Below are positions 24,920 through 36,179 of a stretch of DNA of 64,000 nt, piece after piece. The number at the start of each line of letters is the position of its first letter. The first letter of the stretch is position 1. The DNA is taken from NCBI RefSeq assembly GCF_028554725.1, contig NC_071667.1, positions 50,213,501-50,277,500 of the forward strand, given 5' to 3'. The notes beneath the pieces were generated by a model. It saw only the letters and a list, made by a program, of their open reading frames with translations. It made no database searches and was not told the origin of the DNA. The translations under genes and the position numbers were made by a program. The DNA is from Zeugodacus cucurbitae (Eukaryota; Arthropoda; Insecta; Diptera; Tephritidae).

Positions 24920-25585
24920 TTACTTTTTGAAGATAATTTCATTTAAATGTTGACCGCGGCTGCGTCTTAGGTGGTCCATTCGGAAAGTCCAATTTTGGGC
25001 AACTTTTTCGAGCATTTCGGCCGGAATAGCCCGAATTTCTTCGGAAATGTTGTCTTCCAAAGCTGGAATAGTTGCTGGCTTATTTCTGTAGACTTTAGAC
25101 TTGACGTAGCCCCACAAAAAATAGTCTAAAGGCGTTAAATCGCATGATCTTGGTGGCCAACTTACGGGTCCATTTCTTGAGATGAATTGTTCTCCGAAGT
25201 TTTCCCTCAAAATGGCCATAGAATCGCGAGCTGTGTGGCATGTAGCGCCATCTTGTTGAAACCACATGTCAACCAAGTTCAGTTCTTCCATTTTTGGCAA
25301 CAAAAAGTTTGTTAGCATCGAACGATAGCGATCGCCATTCACCGTAACGTTGCGTCCAACAGCATCTTTGAAAAAATACGGTCCAATGATTCCACCAGCG
25401 TACAAACCACACCAAACAGTGCATTTTTCGGGATGCATGGGCAGTTCTTGAACGGCTTCTGGTTGCTCTTCACCCCAAATGCGGCAATTTTGCTTATTTA
25501 CGTAGCCATTCAACCAGAAATGAGCCTCATCGCTGAACAAAATTTGTCGATAAAAAAGCGGATTTTCACATTTCGAACCGAACAC
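24920..25585 (-). pseudogene. DD41D mariner transposase, C-terminal catalytic part
   Basis: The 221-codon open frame retains the whole catalytic region of a mariner-type transposase, which cuts and rejoins DNA at the element's inverted repeats. The first catalytic Asp is D19 in FSDEAHFW, the second D112 in WFQQDGATCHTA, and the third D154 in LTPLDYFLWG, with 41 residues between the last two. The frame ends in DHLRRSRGQHLNEIIFKK and a stop. The apparent start Met lies in sequence created by the deletion, because the native start (MNRLTNEQR) is at 25644 in a different frame. Family members are normally about 340-350 residues, so the DNA-binding helix-turn-helix half is missing and the product should not recognise the ends. 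Confidence 0.9.
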
Positions 25586-25644
25586 TGATTTTGGTAATAA
25601 AATTCAATGATTTGCAAGCGTTGCTCGTTAGTAAGTCTATTCAT
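25567..25644 (-). pseudogene. DD41D transposase N-terminal stub
   Basis: Starting at the minus-strand ATG at 25644, 26 codons read MNRLTNEQRLQIIEFYY and then NQCSVRNV. This is the expected N-terminus of the DD41D transposase, including the start of its first helix-turn-helix. The stub then runs into the deletion junction and continues in a frame offset by one base from the catalytic frame (24920-25585). The deletion is therefore a frameshift, and full-length protein cannot be made. Confidence 0.85.
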
Positions 25645-25759
25645 GATGAAATGTCAAAGCATACTGAGCATCTTTCTCTTTGACACCATGTCTGAAATCC
25701 CACGTGATCTGTCAAATACTAATGCATGAAAATCCTAACCTCAAAAAAATCACCCGTTA

Positions 25760-28280
25760 TATAATAATCTATTATATTATATTTATAGCAGTTGTGTGTT
25801 CGATTCACCATTTGGGTCTTAATAGTAGTTATCTTTAAAGTTATTAATTTTATATATGGAATAAAAAGTCTAATCAATAAATAATCCGATTACTTTTGCA
25901 ATAAAGGTTCTAATCACATAGCAATCTGGCTGTAATGTGCCGCATAAAACATTAACTTAGGCTTTCTTGCTAGATAATGTTGGCAGAGCAACATGTGTTA
26001 CTTAACACTCAAGTGGAACTAATAAAAATGTAATAGAGGCATATTCATATGAGCCACTAGAAAATCTATACCGCTATACGAAATTAGATCGACAATCTTT
26101 CTGGAGTGCATAGAGAAACTTAATGGCCATCTGGACCCATGGCGGTCCATATGGATAGGAAAGACCGCAGCGAACCGGAGTCAATATTTAGCGTGGGTCC
26201 ACGCACCGTAACTTTCGAAAGACAGAAAAAATTAAAAGGGATCGATGCTAACTAAAAATATTAAGACTTCGAAAAACTAGGTTTTATCTAAGAATTAAAT
26301 AATATTGAGGAGATATATGATCAGTCTTTCCAGAAGTAATATAGACTATAGCAGATTGAGGTGTAACTTGAACTCCCATTTTGTTCTATAAGTTCTTTTC
26401 TCTCATATTGCCGTTAACTCTATCATAAAATTGGACTTCCTTCACGCCCTCGGATTAGATGAGGTGATGATAGATAGACATTTTTTTACCGCTTGTACTA
26501 TTTCATATTGATCGTTGGACAACTGATCTCTTAATAATCTCTTAATAACTCTTTTCAACAAATTTACTCACAAAATTGTGACAGTTTGTGCCTCTCAGAA
26601 CATAGGTTGATGGAAATATGAAGAAAGTAAATTCAACAATTTAGAATTAGAATCATATGTGAGTAAGATTCTGGTTACATATTACGAAATTTTGATTAAT
26701 TTCGAACATCAACTGCGGGAAAGTACGACTTAACGAATTTGAATATGAAAATTCATGAAAACTGTTAATTATGCCACCCATTTCCTACGAGGACACTGGC
26801 AGCACCCAAAATCACATACAACACAGGATATTTCATTTGCATGCCTTTTGCCCTCGCTTCCGTTCTGCGCTATTACACAAGCATGTTGTTACCAAGCACT
26901 CGGCCACAAACACACCTACTGCCACAGTGTTGCTGGATATGTGCTTGTAGGTGTGCGCAATAATGCCAGTGTCATTGCTGGTAGCATTAATTTGTAAAGT
27001 TTCTCTTTTGTTGTTGTTGATGTTGTTGCAGCCAGCTGTCGCTTTGAAAGGCCATTGAATGGTGTCGCCACCAATTGGTGCATCCATGCCGTGTGCTCTG
27101 TTTTGATTGCGACCAATTTGTCGCGCCACCAGTGTTCTTGATCCTCATTATACATTTCCGCTTGATTAGTGACGAAAGTGGCTGCGCTGCTTGTGGGAGC
27201 AGAGGGATCCGGCACTTTTATGCCTCCACCTAAATATATCGGCAATCAAATTACACGAAATCGTAAGATTTTTTATAGGTCTCCTCCTGCAGTTCATACA
27301 CTCTTCATTATGGATATCAACTCGAGCTTTGTTGGCGTTTGCTTTGCAATTGAGCTGTAATTTACACGTTGCCCGTCGCGTGTTGCCATTAAAAAAGGTT
27401 CACGCCCAAAGGCAACGGCTGCTAAATCTGCTTTCAAGTGGTGTTGTGTTGTTGAAGTTTATGACTTTGATGTTTTCACAATTCAAATGGGAATTGAAGC
27501 TTCCTCCCGCACACACACGCCCACTTGCACTTGCCTCGCCGTGTGTGTGTGAGGTGTTTGTGGTTTCAGCGCGTCTCATTATCCTCATTAATATTACGAG
27601 TAATGTGTGCGTGAGTGTGCATGTGTGTGCGTCTGTGTTTTATCCAGTGAATCACTTTTGTTTGCGGTGATTTGGCCGTTGATGGGTTTTTGGTTGCGCT
27701 CGAATCACTTTCCACATCTGCTCCTACTATTTTAACGCTTTCGCAGTTTTATGCTTTTCGCTCTCATTTATTCACACCGTACTTTGAGCCGCATTAATGC
27801 ACTGAGTTTGGGTATTTTTAACTCGAAGCCTACGCGTTGCCCTCAGCTGGTGCTTATATGGCACAACTGATGTACTCGTAAAATTCGTTATGCTCTTTGT
27901 ATTGCCCTTATTTTACACATACAAACAGAAATACATAGATATGTCTGTCTAAATGTGAGTAGCCATTATAATTAAGTGCGAAAGTTTGGTCGTTGGCAGT
28001 TTGCTTTAGTATCCATATCAACATTGGCTAGATTTCGAAGCTTGAGCGTAATAAAATTGCGAACTACGCAAAAGTTATGTGTCTGCTTAACTTAAAATTG
28101 AAAGTGTTTATATTTTACTACTGGACTGTATTCTCGTTCTGTGAGATGGATTTCGTTCAAAATGTACAAATCTATGAATTCGATAACTGATAAAAACCAA
28201 TATTCTACGGTTGAACTTGCAAGTACCAAGGTAAAAAATCAGAGGCTTTAAAGTTCGAATTTATTCTTAAAAGGACATTT
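25760..28280. other. Intronic sequence without recognised genes
   Basis: AT-rich DNA to about 26750 is followed by a GC-richer, TG-bearing section (26750-27900). Open frames there (26755-26997, 27191-27670 and minus-strand 26833-27245) overlap in several frames and show no domain. An imperfect palindrome with arms CCATCTGGACC and GGTCCATATGG lies at 26127-26154. I see no splice-flanked exon. Confidence 0.5.
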
Positions 28281-28680
28281 TATACTCTCGCAACAAAGTT
28301 GCTAAGATAATATTATAGCTTTGTTCACATAATGATTGTTTGTAAGTCATAAAACTAAACGAGTAAGATATAGGGTTATATATATCAAAATGATCAGGGT
28401 GACGAGTAAAGTTCAAATCCCGATGTCTGTCTGTAACTTAAGTAAAAACTTGATGAAACTTGGAAGACGTATTTCTCGGCTCCATAAGAAGGTTAAGTTC
28501 GAATATGGGCATAGTCGGACCACTGCCACCCCCACAAAATGGCAATAACCTAAAACATACAAAGAGCTATAACTAAGCCATAAATTAAGCTGTTTAAAAA
28601 AATAAAATTTTGTATGAAGGATCGCACTATGAAGGGACATATGTGGATGTAATTTTTTGGGAGAAGGCCCTTGGAGATGA
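28281..28680 (+). repeat. Hairpin-ended interspersed repeat, copy 2 (5' part)
   Basis: The copy begins with TATACTCTCGCAACAAAGTT, giving the 5' terminal hairpin. It continues through landmarks shared with copy 3: TAAAACTAAACGAGT, ATGATCAGGGTGACGAG, GTCTGTCTGTAACTT and CCATAAGAAGGTTAAGTTCG. Similarity stops near 28680, so the 3' half is missing. Compared with copy 3, most of the GTCC/GTCT tetranucleotide run has been lost. Confidence 0.85.
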
Positions 28681-29168
28681 TGAAATAAACTCATTAAATT
28701 CTTAGGTGTATAGGTGTCGACGGCTTTTATCGGATACACGTACGCTACACAGATTTCTTGTCGGCTCTGCTTGATGAAAATAAAAAACAATTTATATTTT
28801 TGACGGCCGCAAACTTGATCGTCTCCACTCATGCTTGGCGAAAAAAGCTCATTTGTCTTCTGACATTCAACATGGACGGATGCGCGGACGAAATAAATTG
28901 CACATTGCGGTTTATTGAACGCAGCAATGCCAGCATTATGAGAATAAAAAATAGGTATATAGTAATCGGAATGAGAAGAGGAAGCAATAGTAATTTATTT
29001 TAAATATTTTCTTTTGAAAATTTATATTTTTTTAATAAACTTGCAGCAGTTACCAACAAAAGCATATAACCGTCCGATGTTTACATGACTACCGACTACC
29101 ACTCATACAAAATAAAAAATCAATCAGTATGACTAGGGATACGATAGACGTTGGGTCTTTAGTTTAGA
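28681..29168. other. No gene recognised
   Basis: The sequence downstream of the truncated repeat is not clearly related to any other element here. The frames at 28758-29003 (+) and 28413-28832 (-) show no domain; the second runs through the repeat and is spurious. Confidence 0.45.
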
Positions 29169-29275
29169 GAGCATATTCTTTTCTCTCTATAATCATATAT
29201 ATATATATATATATAAATATATAAATAATATAGAAATATTCTTTTCTCTCTATAGAGATAATCTATATAATATAA

Positions 29276-29317
<42 letters not shown>

Positions 29318-29325
29318 AATATTTC
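29169..29325. repeat. TA-rich tract with a duplicated flank
   Basis: Two long (TA)n runs (about 29194-29222 and 29277-29311) alternate with two copies of ATATTCTTTTCTCTCTATA, at about 29172-29190 and 29236-29254. A complementary AAGAATATTT follows at about 29316. The arrangement suggests slippage plus local duplication and could extrude a cruciform. It lies about 135 bp upstream of the first candidate ratchet point. Confidence 0.8.
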
Positions 29326-29422
29326 TTCATGATAGATTATTCAAGCGTTTAGAATATGATATAAAAGCTGTCACGAATTAGTGACATATTTAATAAGAAA
29401 TATACAAAGCAATTATTTTCCG

Positions 29423-29510
29423 TATTAATGTTTGCTATATATTTTTATTTTCTTTGCAGGTAAATCTAATTCTAAATTTAACATTATAACATATTACTTT
29501 AAGGGTAAGT
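29423..29510 (+). other. Candidate recursive splice site (ratchet point 1)
   Basis: A complete 3' splice site and a 5' splice site meet with no exon between them at 29459|29460: TTTCTTTGCAG followed directly by GTAAAT. An ATTAAT branch-like motif has its adenosine at 29428, 31 nt upstream, and the tract 29441-29455 is almost all pyrimidine. A second strong donor, GTAAGT, starts at 29505. It defines a 45-nt recursive-splicing exon (29460-29504), the arrangement used at Drosophila ratchet points so the site can be recognised by exon definition. Orientation matches the coding exon at 9368. The sequence features are direct; the function is inference. Confidence 0.65.
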
Positions 29511-30159
29511 TTTGTTCCATTTTATATTAGTTGTGTTAATTGACACTTAATTGATAAGGAGGAAGAAACAACTACATTCTTAAATAGAAAACCAGAAAAC
29601 AAATTTGTTGTCGAATCTTCTAAAAAAACGAATCATCCTCGCATTTTAGAAATATGAAGTTGCGAATCTAAAAATTGTCGGAATATCCTACATACCAAAA
29701 TTTTAAAATTCGTAAGAAAAAACTGTATCTTATTTGATAGTACAACATGTTTAAATTATTCATCACAAATTTCAAAACGAGCCCAGTAAAATTTTACGAG
29801 ATATGTACACCCTTCGAAAGGCCAGTCAATTTCTATTTAAAACTTTCTGCGCCTTTATCTCAAAACAAAATTTTTGTGGACACAATTTCTTGTAAAGTTA
29901 TGAAGCGATTTTGAATGAATTATTTTTATTTTTTTGAGTACTACTAGTTTTTTCGAGCCAATATATCAAAAGCTCAAAAATTAATTAATTTTTTTTTCGT
30001 TCAATAACTAGATTAATCTTGTATAGTACAAAATGTTTTTGCTTTATTGAATTTAAAAATTAAATAATTGTGCTATTATTCTATGGTCTTAGTTTTTTTC
30101 CAAACTACAGTTTTTCCATGTTCCATGTTTCCAAGTTCCAAATTCAGTTTCTTTATATT
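29511..30159. other. AT-rich intronic sequence
   Basis: The segment is strongly A/T-rich with poly-A and poly-T tracts. No open frame of note, splice site pair or transposon end is visible. Confidence 0.6.
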
Positions 30160-31059
30160 TATACTCTCGCAAAAAAAGTTGCTAAAGAGAGTATTATAGT
30201 TTTGTTCGCCTAACGGTTGTTTGTAAGTCATAAAACTAAACGAGTTAGATATAGGGTTATATATATCAAAATGATCAGGGTGACGAGACGAGTAAAAATC
30301 CGAATGTCTGTCTGTCTGTCCGTCCGTCCGTCCGTCCGTGCAACGGATAACTTGAGTAAAAATTGAGATATCTTAACGAAACTTGGAACACGTATTCCTT
30401 GGCACCATAAGAAAGTTAAGTTCGAAAATGGGCAAGATCGGACCATTGTCACGCCCACAAAATGGCGAAAACCAAAAACTTATAAAATGTCATAACTAAA
30501 CCATAAATAAAGTTATGAAAATAAAATTTGGAGCATAGGATCGTATTAGGGAGGGGCACATTTGGATGTAATTTTTTTGGAAAAGTGGGCGTGACCCCGC
30601 CCTCAAATAGGTTTTTTGCATATAAATCGCAAACCAATAAAGCTATATAAACCAAACTTTCTGCAGTCGTGTCTTTCAGCCGTTTCCTTGTACACTCCAA
30701 AAATGAAAGAAATCGGATAATAACCACGCCCACCTCCCATACAAAGGTTAGGTTGAAAATGACTAAAAGTGTGTTAACTCACTAACGAAAAACGTAAGAA
30801 ACACTAAATTTTACATAAGAAATAGCAGAAAGAAGCTGCACTCAGATTTTTTTACAAAATGAAAAATGGGCGTGGCATCTCCCACTTATGGGTCAAAAAC
30901 CATATCTCAGGAACTACTCGACCGATTCAATGAAATTCGGTATATAATACTTTCCTGACATCCTGATGACACATGTGAAAAATGGATGAAATCGGTTCAT
31001 AACGACGACAACGTTTTCCTAATGTTCGGTTGCACCCGAACTTAGCCCTTCCTTACTTG
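30160..31059 (+). repeat. Hairpin-ended interspersed repeat, copy 3 (both ends present)
   Basis: This is the most complete copy in the window, about 900 bp. The 5' end is a hairpin with stem ATACTCTC (30161-30168) and GAGAGTAT (30187-30194). The 3' end is a second hairpin, GTTCGG (31024-31029) and CCGAAC (31036-31041) around a 6-nt loop, followed by TTAGCCCTTCCTTACTTG. Inside is a GTCT/GTCC tetranucleotide run at about 30305-30340, with several conserved blocks between. No protein is encoded. Copy 1 keeps internal sequence (about 2940-3285) that this copy lacks just before its 3' hairpin, so this one carries an internal deletion. I recognise the family as common in higher-fly genomes but cannot name it. 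Confidence 0.9.
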
Positions 31060-32929
31060 TTTTGTTTTAGCTTTATTGAGTTCATATTTTAAAATACAAG
31101 AAAAGACTCATCAAAAATTATGTTTTCCTAACTGCAAGTTTATTTGTTTAAATATTTTTACATAAAAAAATTCTCTATTTCATTTTCGAGTTTATTTGTT
31201 TTAGAATCATTGAAACGCTGAATTATTTGTTATGCGTTTTGGTATATGAATCGCAATGTTTTATTTCTCCTCCCCCTGAAAGTAAATATCCATTTGTATA
31301 TTAGAAATTATTTCGCAATTATTTATGCAATTTTGTGTTGTTTAAAATGAAATCATAATTAATATACATCTGTACATGGTTACATATAATATATAATCAC
31401 ATTTGTAGATAAATATGAAGTTATATTCGCACATTTAATTAAATTCTCACTAACAGACTGATTTGTCGTTTTCAATCCACATGAGAATACTCTGGTATAA
31501 ATTTGCACATATTAGCAAGTGTGTAATGTATAATAATAGTATATGACTTAAATCAAAAACAGACGAAATGCAAACACATAATTTGAAATGCAGCGTTAAT
31601 TGACTTGACAATCATAATTGACTGCAGACTATTTCATATTGTTTACTACATTTTAAATATTTATGATGCGTAAGCTATTCGAAAATAAATCATAAATTAT
31701 TTATATGTTGTCATAGAGTATATAACAATATAATAAATTTTAGAAATAGCTACATATTTACATACATCTGTTTAAATATATGTGCATGATTAACTTTTAA
31801 CTATGTAATAATGGATTACTTTTGAAGTTGGTAGTAGCTCTGATTAAGGACACATGTTGTGTGTTGTAAGAAGAGTACATATGTTACCACATGATTTAGA
31901 AACTTCATTATTGAATCTGAAATCGCTCCTTCATCCAGAAGACACTGGAGGAAAAAAGGACTTTTCGAAGATTCGTTGATTTTTCTAAGCAAATATTTCG
32001 ATTTCGGAGGCTAAATGCGAAAATTAATTTATTTTTTACTTATGATTCAATATCTAAAATACGAATGTTGTACAGTATAATAAATACATGAAATATATAA
32101 ATTTTGTTCACCTCAATTAATCGGTTGCACCACGCAGTTTGGATTGCAATCATAACCGTTTTAATTTCCATTCCACTTCATTTACAGTTATATAAGCGTC
32201 TGTAAACAAGGCAAATGAAATACTATTTAGCAAATTAATTCCGAATTTATTTACACAACAAAAACACATAGTTTTATTGGTTTTGCTGCTGTCCATTAGT
32301 CGCTAACTGACTTAGTGGCAAAAATATGCAAATCGAATTTGTCTGCTTACATACCGTTGCATTTAATATGCAACAAAATGGCGTCAATAAACGCTTTTAA
32401 CATGCTAATCGCTAGACAAGTGCGTGCTGCAGTAACACACACGTGTGTGTCGGAAAAAATACTTAAAAGCAATTGTGACAATTTCATCCAGCCCAAAATC
32501 AGTCATTTATCAATTAGCTAAAACACGCCGACTGGCCGAATCAAAAGCGACAATTTTACTAGCATAATTAAATTAGTCAAACGTGTGGGCGTGTGCAGCA
32601 GCATAGCATGACATAGCTTAACACCACACAACAGGTTTTGCCAAACAAATTTGCCTAAAATTGTTAGCCAACAGCCGCGTCGGTGCGCTTGAACACGCTT
32701 TAGAATACTGCAAAAAAGGATTTATTTAATAAATCCGCCTGTTATCATACCACGTCCGTCTGCCCATCCAACTGACTAACTATGTGTCTAACAGCTTGCG
32801 GCGACTAACGGCAAAACACCGTTTGAGCTGTAATAAATTGCTGAGCCTTACCTTTTGGGGATTTGCATTTGACTAAGCTTCGTCACAGCGGTTTTATGTG
32901 TGTATGCATTAGGGTGGTAGTCAAATCTG
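31060..32929. other. AT-rich intronic sequence
   Basis: Nearly 1.9 kb of AT-rich DNA becomes slightly GC-richer after 32150. The frame at 32315-32521 has no domain or splice context. Nothing else is recognised. Confidence 0.55.
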
Positions 32930-33320
32930 ACAATGGGGTTACGGTAGTCACATTAACACCATCCAATAGCTTTTCTTTATATGAAACCCCCCGTGTAAAG
33001 GTTATGTTATAACTACTAGAAGTGTGTTAATTTACTAACGAGAAACGGCAGAAACACGATTGGGTCAAAAAATATCACCACAGAAACTACTCGACCGATT
33101 TTAATGAAATTTAGTACATAGTATTTTCTTGACAGCGTGATGTTACTGATTGTGGCAATCGGTTAATAAGTGAGATATCATAACACAAGTAAGTGAGCGT
33201 TTATTATTGAATAAAATGTAGTTTGAACTCGTGAAATTAGTGAAATCGGATAAGAAATGATCTTAGCCCTCAAATACTACATATAATATATCGATTTTCG
33301 TCATTCTAGTGAACTTTATG
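32930..33320 (+). repeat. Hairpin-ended interspersed repeat, copy 4 (internal fragment)
   Basis: The segment matches the 3' half of the family: GTGTTAATTTACTAACGAGA, then GAAACTACTCGACCGATT and AATGAAATTTAGTAC, then the CTTAGCCCTCAAATAC block that copy 1 has near 3246. Both terminal hairpins are absent, and the boundaries are approximate because the copy is worn. Confidence 0.75.
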
Positions 33321-36179
33321 CCGAATGTACGGTCCAAATAGTGTGTTTTCATAATAGAAATTACAAAAATAGAAATTCAGTTCTATTTCAAAAAATATCA
33401 TTTTACATTTAATGATCACCATAATGTTATATATGAGTGCCGTGCAACAGCATCCATTTACAGTTGTATGTTGCTGTTGCCCGTTGGTTGAGGTGAAAAT
33501 TTGCATTTTCTCTTTGATGGCGCAAATTTAGCTGACACTACACTTTTCACCTGATTGTCTGCACTCGCAGCCAAAGAGAGAGTGAGTTATTTTTCGAAAA
33601 TAAGTGGGCGTAGATATGTATATTTTTGGATTTTTCTAAAAATGCATTATTATATCCGCAAGTATATACATGTAAGTGTCCATTACATAAGTGGCTACAA
33701 AATTTGCATTTGCCACACATACAAACATAGATACATATGTACATACAAACATTAGCATATTCAAAGCCGTGTTTGCACGCCTCCTAACAAACTCGATTTT
33801 GGAATTTAATCAACAAAAGGCTGTAATACCTTTGATGTTTAGCCCACGCATCGTCAATACAATGGAAGTGTTTGCTGAAGAGTGTTGTGCCACTAAGTGC
33901 ATACCCCAGCTATAAGTTTAATTTCGCTATTGGCCTTTTGCCTAAGCGTACAAGGTAGGTCTTTATGATTATGCAAATGTTCCTCTGCCTCCGTCTATGT
34001 CAAATTAATCACAAAATTGCCTTTATTCGCTGAATGGAAGAATGCGTAATTTGATTAATCTAAAGGTTTTCCTAAATTAATCATCAATATGGGGCAATTG
34101 ACGTTATTTATGTGGAAACATCTTAATAATGTAAAGGCAAGATTTATTTTCGAATTTCTATCTTTAAATATAATATTTGCTATCAGACATATAGACATAT
34201 AGCGCTGTAATTAAATCTCTTGAGTGACTTCGGCCGGACTAACACCCTTAGCTAGTTGAACCTTAACTTTCCTTGCATCTAACCATCCATATACCACTCC
34301 GATCTAAAAATTCTACCCGAATATGTGTGTCATATCATATCATTTTATCATATGCCAGAATGCATTTGATAGGTTCGAATCCAGTGAACTAGAAACCCAA
34401 ACTCCGAGAAATACTTTCTAGGACTTTTCGAATGTTACCCGAGCATTTGGGTTATTGTTTCAAGATTCTTGAGATCTACTTCTAACATTTTCATCTAGAA
34501 TCTTTGTACTCATTGCAACCCATGGCAACCAAATATTCCCCATCCTTACTCGGCATCTCATAATCGATGCAGGTACTATGGGTTCGCAGCAACACTTTAA
34601 TAACCTTATGAAATATATGTCTCAAAAGACCTATTCTGCCATTTGTGATAGTTGCCTGTCCAAACCAAATCAGGCCAAAAAGACAGCATTCAAACTATGC
34701 AAATGCTAACAGCGTGGCAACATTTGCACAGTGATGCATTGAAATGCGTTGCAAGTAACATGAAACCCACATTGCCGGCTGCCGCATGCAATTGGGTGCC
34801 GCGCGCTGGCGCATCAACCGCAGGAGGCAAAACCCATTGAGTTGCATGTTTATGTCAATACGTGTCAATTCTGACATTTTTCTGCCGACCTCAACGCACA
34901 CACATTTCGAGGTAGGGCAATCAACGAGCGCGAGTTGAAAGCAGCAGTGCCGGCAACATGTTGCTGTATGTAGAAGCATAACCGTCAATGGTAATGGCAG
35001 CGCATTGTCAAAGCATACCAGGCAGGAAGTTACCGCACTGACTCGATGCACCATGACAGTGGCAACAACAACAACAACGTACAAAAGCGTCACTGAAGTA
35101 TCAAAAAATAATAGCCATAAACCCGCTGAGAATAGCAAAATTTTTGAAATTGAAATTTCAACGTATCAATATGCTAGCAAACGAGCGATGACATTACACT
35201 AACAAAGAACAACAACACAGAAAAGTCAATTATTGCTGTAACGCAGTCAAGCGCTCTAAGGTCAGTCGTTGCATATTGTCTAGGCCAAGCAATAAAAACT
35301 CGAGAGTTGGCGTTGAAAAGTCGCCGCACATGGCAAGGCGACTGTCACAAATAGCACTTGCGTCGGTGCTGCCGTGGCTTGTGGCATGTAGGGACGACAA
35401 CATGCTGCTGACGCAAGTGGCAAGGCAACCTACGTGTTGCAGATAAGCTGGACAGCGTGTATGTGGCAAGTACATCGAGATGTGTGTATGTCTCAACAGT
35501 AAAAGCAGTGTTGCTTACTTATTTACCTAACCTTGTCAAATGGCGTGGAGCTGAAGCTGATGCTGGTCGGCGACTCCGACTGCGGTTGGCTGCTTAATCA
35601 ATGATGTGCCAGCGTACATTTGCATGCCAACCTACGCAGATATGGATCTAAGTGTATATATTTATGGTAAATATTCATTTGTCTATGTGTATGCAACGCC
35701 TAACGCACACTCTCCGCTGCTTGGAGATGTGAGCAATTCGCATGAATTTGCTATTTTTATTGCCTCCCAGTATATGCTATCAATGAAATTCACTGAAAAG
35801 CGTTTATTTTGCCATAAAGTGCATTGCAAGAAGCCATGTTTTTCACACTTAATTGATGCTTTGACTTTCCCACAGTTATTTCGTGGAAATATTTCTTTGA
35901 TATAAATAGTCGCTTTCAACAGTAGTAAACTCAGTAGAATATGAGCGTTGCGGGAGGAAAACATAATAAACATGTTAATGAAAAAGTCATTTGCTCGCAT
36001 GCATACATATGTTTAAAAAAAAAAAATTAAATGAGTTGCCACATTTTTTTAATTTCAAATAATTGAAAGGTAATATATAGTTATATTTTATAATATATAA
36101 TTAATATAATTGAATATATGTATATGTATAAAATATGACAAAAAATATTGAAGCGAGCTTTATAAAAAAATTAGAGAAA
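33321..36179. other. Intronic sequence without recognised genes
   Basis: A GC-richer, A-biased + strand island at 34600-35620 carries CAA trinucleotide runs. It generates overlapping frames on both strands (34652-34840, 35005-35202, minus 34695-35138 and 35230-35496) without domains. A tRNA box B-like word at 34374-34384 has no matching box A upstream. No exon with paired splice sites was found. Confidence 0.5.

Larger units (their letters stand above)
24813..25757 (-). mobile_element. DD41D mariner-type transposon, internally deleted
   Basis: The 945-bp element is bounded by matching ends: AAGGGTGATTTTTT at the left and, on the opposite strand, ACGGGTGATTTTTTT at the right. Each end abuts a TA dinucleotide (24811-24812 and 25758-25759), the target duplication of the Tc1/mariner superfamily. 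The transposase runs on the minus strand and is split by an internal deletion. The 41-residue spacing of the last two catalytic aspartates matches the DD41D (rosa) group known from Ceratitis. Intact ends mean it could in principle be moved by a transposase supplied elsewhere. Confidence 0.9.

Noticed and set aside
26127..26154. Imperfect palindrome with arms CCATCTGGACC/GGTCCATATGG
   Set aside because: Eleven-base arms with a mismatch are expected by chance at this scale, and nothing adjoins it.
30160..31059. Helitron interpretation of the hairpin-ended repeat
   Set aside because: A 3' hairpin is present, but the terminus does not end in CTRR and the 5' end does not start with a clear TC next to A and T; left unclassified.
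34371..34386. GGTTCGAATCC-like word resembling a tRNA B box
   Set aside because: No matching A box, acceptor stem or cloverleaf can be built from the preceding 70 bases.
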